From Isoetes taiwanensis (Eukaryota; Streptophyta; Lycopodiopsida; Isoetales; Isoetaceae): a stretch of 64,000 nt of DNA. The stretch is taken from positions 2,655,060-2,719,059 of the forward strand of contig JAJEKV010000058.1 in the NCBI GenBank assembly GCA_021234155.1, in the 5' to 3' direction. A program made the translations under genes and the position numbers. Below are positions 57,320 to 64,000 of this stretch, in pieces. Below the pieces are notes generated by a model that was given only the letters and a program-made list of their open reading frames with translations, searched no databases and was not told the DNA's origin. Position 1 is the first letter of the stretch. Each line of letters opens with the position of its first letter.

Positions 57320-58330
57320 AGTAGTTTTTCGTCGCTAAAAAAAAAAGGGCTTAAAAAGCATATAGCAAAGTATTTTGGGTTGTCTTCCCATATCCATGCT
57401 CAGAAGTGGGCAATTTTGCCTCTAGTTTTTGGGAGCCTCCTTTGTATTACTTGGGGTTTTTTGGTTCGGGGCTCAAGGCCCATGGGTGCTTCATGTCATA
57501 GTTGCTTTGTAGGGATACTTGGATATTGTAGACGTAGGCAAACATTTCTCACCAACCTCTTAAGGAGAGATGGAGATCCCACCCATCCGCTTCTTTGCTT
57601 ATAGTTTGAGGTCAAGTGTTGAGCTTGTGAGCATCTTTGCACACCCTGGATTTTTGATATAGACTGTTATTGTTTCTCCTCGCCTCCCTTTCCCCCCTCC
57701 TTTCCTCTTTGGGCATTGTTACTTCCTTTTGGGTTTCCTTACTCGGGTTCTCTTGGGGCTTCCCCTCTCCCCCAAAAAAAGAATTAAATTTGCATGAACT
57801 TCTTTGGATGTGTAGGATTGTTGCATACTTTGGTGGTTTGTTGTTATGAAGGAAGGAAGAAAGGAAGGAAGGTATTTTTATCGTCCACGGAGACCAATCG
57901 GTGGAGAGGTCCCACTTCCGTTGGCCTCTTGGGCTCTTTGGGGCCAATTAGGGTCCGAATTGGAGTCGAGAAAGATTAGTAGTCCCCGCAAAGGCCCTCA
58001 GACCGGCTAGTCCCCAGGTGGATATGTGTCATTTTATGTGTATTTAGATTCCGTGATGTCTGCGTATAGGTTGGGTGTAACCCTCCCCCGTCATGCATGT
58101 TCCCCTCCCCATTTGTCTAGGTGTGAGTGGGACGTCACTGCGATATGAGATGATGAGTTTGAGAATGGGATAGGATGTTTTTTGGCCTATGGTGTGTTGA
58201 TTTGTGATGATGAGCTGCCTTGTCGAGTCAGAGGTTTGTTGAGTATAAGATGAATAGTCTTCTATGTCGGTCCTCCACCTGGACATAGTCGAAATCTTTG
58301 TGTTGCACTTCGTGCCTTTGCTTTGTGGGT
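57320..58330. other. Composite insertion inside the LINE endonuclease
   Basis: Between NTCVAALL and the SDHN motif lies about 1 kb of unrelated DNA. It contains an A-run at 57337-57346, a pyrimidine-rich stretch ending in an A-run (57600-57780), and a reverse-oriented retroposon end with an AAGG tail (57848-57960). It appears to be nested insertions. Boundaries are approximate. Confidence 0.5.
57848..57960 (-). mobile_element. Retroposon 3' end with (AAGG)n tail
   Basis: GGAAGGAAGAAAGGAAGG (57850 onward) is joined to TATTTTTATCGTCCACGGAG and ACCAATCGGTGGAGAGGTCCC, the same terminus as at 31929, 38059 and 41742 but with a tetramer tail. It is nested inside the LINE insertion. Confidence 0.65.
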
Positions 58331-59424
58331 TCTTTCATGACTCTTGCTCTAATTCGAATCTTCTAGATAGCTCCATGTCTGATCATAATCTGCAACTCTT
58401 ATCCAATGATGTGGCTAATTGTTGTAGACCTACTAGAGGGATAGTCGTAGCATTGTTGGCAGTGAAGTCATTCGCAAAAGAATGGGGGAGAGTCATAGCT
58501 GCTGAAGCTAGAGGACTCTTGACTGCATTGTACCAGGAATTAGAAGCCAAGGTTAAGGCAGAGTTGCAATAGTTCAATGATGGAGATATATGTACCCGGT
58601 CTGCTGCTGCAAGAAGAAGGAAGCTTGCCACTTCTATACATTCTTTGGTGTTGCCGAATGGCTCTCTTATCTCTGATCCTGTGCATCTTAAGCAGTATCT
58701 TCATCAGTACTTTTCTTCATTAATTGCGCGATGTCCATTGTCTGGCTTTCTTTCTCATCATTGTATTCTCAATAACGTGGCTACTGCATACCAGGAAATA
58801 TATTGGGCCCAGTTACAGGGTCATAGAGCAGTGTATCTTAAGCTTGATTTTGCTAAAACTTACGATAGTATTGATTGGGGTTTCTTGGAGAAGTGTCTTC
58901 TTGCTCTTAGGTTCGGGGAGTCATTTACAAGAAATGTCATGAAGCTTCATACCTCTACTGTACTTTTTCAAGGCGAACCATCTGACATTTTTGTAATGGG
59001 TAGAGGAATTCGACAAGGTTGCCCCTTAGCACCCTTGCTTTTCACAATTGTGGCAGAAGTATTATCCCAGCTTTTCTCTGTGGCTACCTAGGATGGCATC
59101 ATTCAAGGTCTGCCAATGGATGATGGTTCTCAAGATGTATGTAATCAATATGCTGATGGCACTTTTTTGTTCCTAATTGTCGAGGCTGAAAATCTTCATA
59201 ATGTTAAGCTATTGTTAGATAGATTCTCCTTAGCATCAGTAGTTTTTGTGGGTTGGCAAAAGTATATTTCTTTGTGGACATTGAACAGTCCCACCCCTCT
59301 CTGTATTCTGGACTGTCCATGGAAGATTCTTCTGCATGGCAATACCACGAAGTTGCTTGGTATCCCTGTCAGAATTCACATCTCCGCTTCAGATATCCAA
59401 GCCAAAGTTGAGTTTGTTCATTAG

Positions 59425-60044
59425 TTAATTAGCCATAAAGTCCAACTATTACACTCTAGCTGTAAAGCATTCTTAAGAGAAACTCAAGGTAAAGAATTGA
59501 ATCTTTTAATCTCAAATATATGCAATAACACATATGAACGCCATTCTCAAAGAATCATAATATCATACAATGTACAATGAAAATGCTCAAAGAATCCATA
59601 GTATCTGATTTATTAAATGCCCACAAGGCCTTGCCAAAGGCTCACAAGGTCTTTGGCCTTTACTCCATTCTGGCTCTCAACTGCACAATGATCCAAGGGG
59701 GGTTCACAATAGTATTCCGTATAAAACATGTGCGTGGGTGGAGATGGGGTTTTTTCAAACTTCTCAAGTACGTATACATGCAGTATCTCTTACGTTTTGG
59801 CGCCGAAGCTACATGTATTTTCACGGTTCGGGCAGTGGTTTCTTGCAAGGCTCAACACTTAGAAATACGTTTGAAGGATGTGGAATGCAGTCCCTGGAAA
59901 ACTTGACCAAGAAAAAGCAAGGATTTGTGTCCCAGGATGCTTAATGGCATTCTAGATTTTTGTACCAAGCAGAGGCCGGATATTAGGGTTTTTATTTATT
60001 TCTGTTTTATTCCTTCTTAATATGTCTTTTTTTTTCTTGTGTAG
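59425..60044. other. Spacer between LINE and SERK-like exons
   Basis: No domain was recognised. Overlapping plus-strand ORFs at 59577-59944 lack motifs. Confidence 0.35.
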
Positions 60045-60690
60045 CTCTTGCTCTGGCCCAGTTCAAGCAGTCCATAAAAGATCATCGGAATAGGCTGGAA
60101 AACTGGGACGTTTCTCTTGTTACCCCTTGTAACTGGTTTCACATTACTTGTGACAGTGAAGGCTATCTGTAAGTTCATTGCCTGACAATTTAGTTCAGAT
60201 AACAACTAGAATGGGCTAATTTTATTGAAATAAATTTTAGATATCTTCCTCAAGCATCACTGTCTGGAGCATTAGTCCCTGAACTGGGAAGCCTGGCACA
60301 CTTACAGTACTTGTAAGTATGCACATGTATTGGCATTCAAATTATGTTGGGCTAATGTATGGAAGATTTTGAGGTGCGGTGAGCTGAATGATAACCATTT
60401 CGGTGGCCCAATCCCTGTGGAATTAGGGAACCTTGCTAGACTTGAAAGCCTCGATTTGGATGGCAACTTGCTTTCTGAAAGTATTCCAGATAGCCTTGGC
60501 AATCTTTCTGACCTGAAATACCTGTAAGTAAACTTATCCTGTCCTTGTGCCTTTGAACGATTTTATTTGCATGAACATGTTACATGAACATGAGTATATC
60601 AACCTTAATGATCCTTATTCCAGGAGACTGAACAAGACGAATTTCAAAGGGCAAAAGCCCTGCTACAGACCCAAAACAGCTTGTTGTTGA
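60045..60690 (+). pseudogene. SERK-like leucine-rich-repeat ectodomain fragment
   Basis: Four exons follow the exon plan of somatic embryogenesis receptor kinases. 60045-60168 is the LRR N-cap (LALAQFKQSIKDHRNRLENW, then TPCNWFHITCDSEGYL). 60241-60312 is one repeat (ASLSGALVPELGSLAHLQYL). 60380-60523 is two repeats (NHFGGPIPVELGNLARLESL, then IPDSLGNLSDLKYL). From 60624 it reads RLNKTNFKGQKPC and then loses similarity and stops. Joins are phase 2, as in SERK genes. The acceptor before 60380 reads GCGG where AG is needed. The signal peptide exon, transmembrane segment and kinase are missing. SERKs act as co-receptors at the plasma membrane. This copy is almost certainly dead or severely truncated. 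Confidence 0.75.
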
Positions 60691-63600
60691 TGGTGTATAG
60701 CAAGACTCCAATATTTAGGTTTGTTCTCATCATTGATTTGTCAAAGGTGTCGGTTGTGCTGCAGTCTTAAGGGGTTGTTGCAAATGTTTCCAAGTTAATG
60801 CTCTTGGTATCTAGGGGTTTATGCAATGCTCCTTTGACCTGTAAGGCTAAGTAAGAGATGCTAGGGATATTAGGGTGATGGTCGTTTTGTTGTAGACATG
60901 TTGTAGTCGTGATGCAGTTTAGGTAGGCATTGTGCATGGTGGTTTTTAACAGAAAAAACAAGTTGCTTTAAGGCTATAAGAGAGTAGTGCATGCTTTCTT
61001 AGATTATTCGCATCAAAAGTTAAGTAAGCTGTAGAGGGATGTACATTGTAGGTCTCTTTGCTAGATTTGCATGCTAAGGGGATGCTTTATTTTGATGCTT
61101 AGATATGGACTGCTTGTAGTTGGAGTTCACTAGGCTAGCATGGCTTGCTTTAATTTATGATCTTAAGGCCTTACATGGCCTATTAAGTTGATAGGGCCGT
61201 ATAAACTTAAAACTAGGGATGGTATGATGCTGTACTATTACATGTGAACTAATGGAATAGATCAAACTCATTTGCTACATATGATGATAAGGTATCTATC
61301 TTTGCTCAGTTTCTCTGAGATTTTGCCATGTTGTGCAGAAAAGATCTGTTATGTGGCAACCAAAGTTCGATCAATGTCTACCATAAAATTTTGTCTGTCA
61401 TATATCAAGCTCGAGAGTCCAAACAGTCTAGGTATTATTGTCATCTTCAATTAATGTTACTGCCACTGTTCTAATGATTATGCTGAGGGCTCATTTCGTA
61501 TGGAGAGCCCAACATACCATTTAAATTCGATAAGAGATGTGGAGAGCATGACATGCCATTTATATTCGACATGAGCTATCATTTATTTGCTTGATCCCAA
61601 ATTTGAGATATTTCTTCGGCAATTATTTGCTCGGATCTGATAGGATGTCCACTTTGATACATATGCAGCAAGGTCTTCTTGGAGTATGGATCCTTCTTGA
61701 GTGTGTATGATATCCATTTGATGTAGACATAAACTATGAAACAAACACATTGGCAACCATCAACATGCATGTGACTTGGTAAGCTATGCCTTAACTTCTC
61801 TGTAAACCTAGTTTCTCTTCTGTTCCAGCTAATCAGTGTCATCTGTATATTTTGGGAAATTAGAAGCAGCGACAACAGTTTCATGGATGCCATAAAAACT
61901 CATGCTCATCGGTACAACAGAGCTACTTCAACTGGCCATTGTCACAACACTATTTCTATGCGAGATATTTTGTAGACAAGCTTAAGTTTCATGCTCTAAA
62001 GTTTGACTTCTCAAGACAAGCAGCTGTAGTTTTGAACATTGTGAATGCAACAATCCAAAAATTGAATAGAACGTCCTTCTATTGTGAATGGCTAATTGAA
62101 CAATGTCTTTGCATACCAACTTGCACTAACCTACATGACCCATTTTACATGCCAGGTGACAGGACAACACTCATTATAAAGTCTCTAATCATTGCATGTT
62201 TTTGAATATTCCATGTTTTCGAACAGTTTTGGAGAAGAATTACCTTCTTGAAACGCCATCTTCTGCAGTGGCCAATGTATTTCAAGCATATTAACAGTTC
62301 CCGACGAGAAAGACATATCAATAGAGAAAATCTACCTGCTCTTCCACAGTGGCATATGTATTTCAAGAAAATGAATCATAACCATATGCCAAGAAATTCA
62401 TATCAAATTCTTCATCATCATGCATATCTCAGCTGTTGTAGAATAGCAAGTTCACGTCAATGCCTATCTTATTTGATCACCTCATCAAACAGCTTAGAAC
62501 TTAAAGACACGTGTTGCATACACATGTTATCCTTCTTGGAGATTGGAGATGCTTTGCTCTATAGAAATAAAAATTACACATTGGATTCTTTCATGAAATT
62601 ATAATTTTACAATATGTATGCCAGCAAATTACTCCTCACCCTGCCACCAAATTACTCATTCACAGAGGCAATCCTTAAATGATTTAGAGGCAATCCATAA
62701 ATCATTCAAAATGCAGATTGCACTAGATGACAAAAGGAAAAAAGATATTGACATTCTCTTTGGGCGTGAAAGTTACTTTAGCATTTCTACTTCTAGCCCA
62801 GGCTTTCTTTATGGTCAACATGGCAAAAGAAGATTGTGAACTAAGATGGAACCATTGAACCCTAAATCATGAGTTAAACCATTAAGATAAATTCTCAGCA
62901 TGATTGGGGTCGTTCCACGGTCACAAATGAAATCCCAAATATGCAATTTGGGCAAAATCAAGTTCAACTAATATGACTTTAGCATTGGAAATCGGCAAAA
63001 CTTGTGAAGCCTGCAACATTTGTAGCTTGGATGTAAACATAAGGTAGAGGGTAGGCTACATGAATAAATACTGGACGTAAAAATAAGGTTAAGGGTAGGG
63101 TAAATTGTGCTCAGACTCGGTGTAAAAGTATGGAATCGGGTATTCTGCTTCGACAACACAAGATTGTATGCATAGGGGTTTCTATGGAGGGCGACCTGTA
63201 TACATAGGGGTTTCTTCTGACCTGATGCAAGCACATGCCATATGCCCCTAACATAGGGGTGAACACCCCGGGCAATGACCCGTTAAGCCTCATTCTATCT
63301 GCTTCGACCATGAACACGTGGTGTTAGCATAAAGACTAAGTGGGGGTTTGAGACATTTAGAAAATGCTGGCATAATGAACAAGGCATATGTGTGGTGTAA
63401 CAATCACATGAATCATTCTTAGACTTAGATGCCTCACCTGAGAATCCCTTTATGCTAGAACCCAACAATGCATTGTTAGCACACAACACGAACAATAATA
63501 ATAAGAACCCACAATGAGAAATACTCAAACATCATCAAGTCATCCAAATATATTGTAAATGCACATGCCATAACCTTGCAATAATCATAAGATAACTATA

Positions 63601-64000
63601 AAAACCATAAAATAACCATAAGGTATCCATAAGTATGCAGTGCAACTCCAGTTCATATGGCCACCCGGGCTGATCAGGCCCTACAACAAATACGGGCGGG
63701 GTAAGCCTCATGTGTATACACCCTCCTAGCCTGCGTCCAGCGCTAGGGGACCACTTCCAAGCTATGTAGCGTGATGAAGCACTCGTGTCAGGGTGACAAC
63801 GCCCGATGTTAAGAACAAGAACAACTGTGAGTCCAAGCCACTGCAAATGGACTCTAGCCCCAAAGCATATGCACCCATACATCAACCAAGAATTAATACA
63901 TGTTAGAGTTTAAACCGTATTCATCATCATAATGGTCCAAGAATCCAGAATCACATCTCACATGCATTTCATGTGCATATATATATATCAAAGACCACAT
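60691..64000. other. Long spacer to the window end
   Basis: No gene was recognised on either strand. A short duplicated word (CAGTGGC.ATGTATTTCAAG) occurs near 62264 and 62347. Around 63150-63270 the word CATAGGGG recurs, beside a GGGGTG/CACCCC hairpin at about 63255. GC-richer DNA at 63660-63810 may be part of an unidentified repeat. A TA-rich simple stretch closes the window (63979-63988). Confidence 0.4.

Larger units (their letters stand above)
55067..59424 (+). mobile_element. L1-type LINE, decayed, 3' truncated, with an internal insertion
   Basis: The ORF1 part (GVNASRERFSDWIKKDL, then AKICVSHPSGRGLPDRVVVK) is followed by an endonuclease and an RT region. The element stops within RT near IQAKVEF at 59424 with no poly(A). 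About 1 kb of other sequence separates the endonuclease parts at 57320-58330. Frame changes and stops are numerous. It resembles the LINE at 17464 in gene order and motifs but is clearly diverged. Confidence 0.85.
56700..59424 (+). pseudogene. LINE ORF2 (endonuclease-RT) remnant
   Basis: Endonuclease pieces include QEWGLINVYAHNRP, WLLVGDFNMVELERDR (57075) and, after the insertion, SMSDHNLQLLS (about 58375). RT pieces include VYLKLDFAKTYDSIDWGFLE (58830), GRGIRQGCPLAPLLFTIVAE (59000-59060) and QYADG (59146-59160). The catalytic YADD is therefore changed to YADG. The RQGCPL block is intact here, unlike in the LINE at 17464. Confidence 0.85.

Overview
The window looks like nuclear DNA of a land plant with a large, repeat-rich genome, perhaps a fern or another non-flowering lineage (the lineage is a guess). 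The evidence is spliced genes with GT-AG introns, plant-type genes (SDP6, a SERK-like leucine-rich-repeat gene, a universal stress protein), L1-type LINEs, Ty1/copia and Ty3/gypsy remnants, and AT-rich DNA strewn with decayed coding sequence. No bacterial, organellar or CRISPR sequence is evident.

One gene is complete and intact: the five-exon mitochondrial FAD-dependent glycerol-3-phosphate dehydrogenase SDP6 (48890-51617, +). A second host-like gene on the minus strand (12045-14516) encodes a WD40 propeller whose exons run on into a plant-type [2Fe-2S] ferredoxin motif. It carries two single-base frame errors and two apparent GC-AG introns. A third minus-strand locus (8053-9526) has convincing splice signals, including a 22-nt microexon, but its product is not recognised.

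Layout. 1-7800: (TC)n microsatellite; two oppositely oriented halves of a transposase-like family, one holding a MITE with a clear target duplication; a copia fragment; a gypsy 3' LTR; a 160-bp tandem array. 8000-17000: unknown spliced locus, universal stress protein remnant, WD40/ferredoxin locus, AT-rich spacer with weak gene traces. 17400-23054: a nearly full-length decayed LINE ending in poly(A). 23055-29100: mostly spacer. 29100-39500: tRNA-derived SINE, a 432-bp tandem duplication split by a 5'-truncated LINE with a 15-bp target duplication, a foldback repeat, a minisatellite, a nuclease fragment, two more retroposon 3' ends. 40000-43900: decayed multidomain gene with an FCP1/NLI-type domain and possible methyltransferase-like pieces, preceded by an array of palindromes. 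44014-48704: a 1.2-1.3 kb direct repeat whose second copy abuts SDP6. 52000-59400: tandem tRNA-like units and a second LINE. 60000-60700: SERK-like LRR exons. 60700-64000: spacer.

The genes do not form a pathway. Most recognisable sequence is either mobile-element debris or broken copies of host genes. ORFs that begin at GTG or TTG were not treated as real starts because this is eukaryotic DNA.
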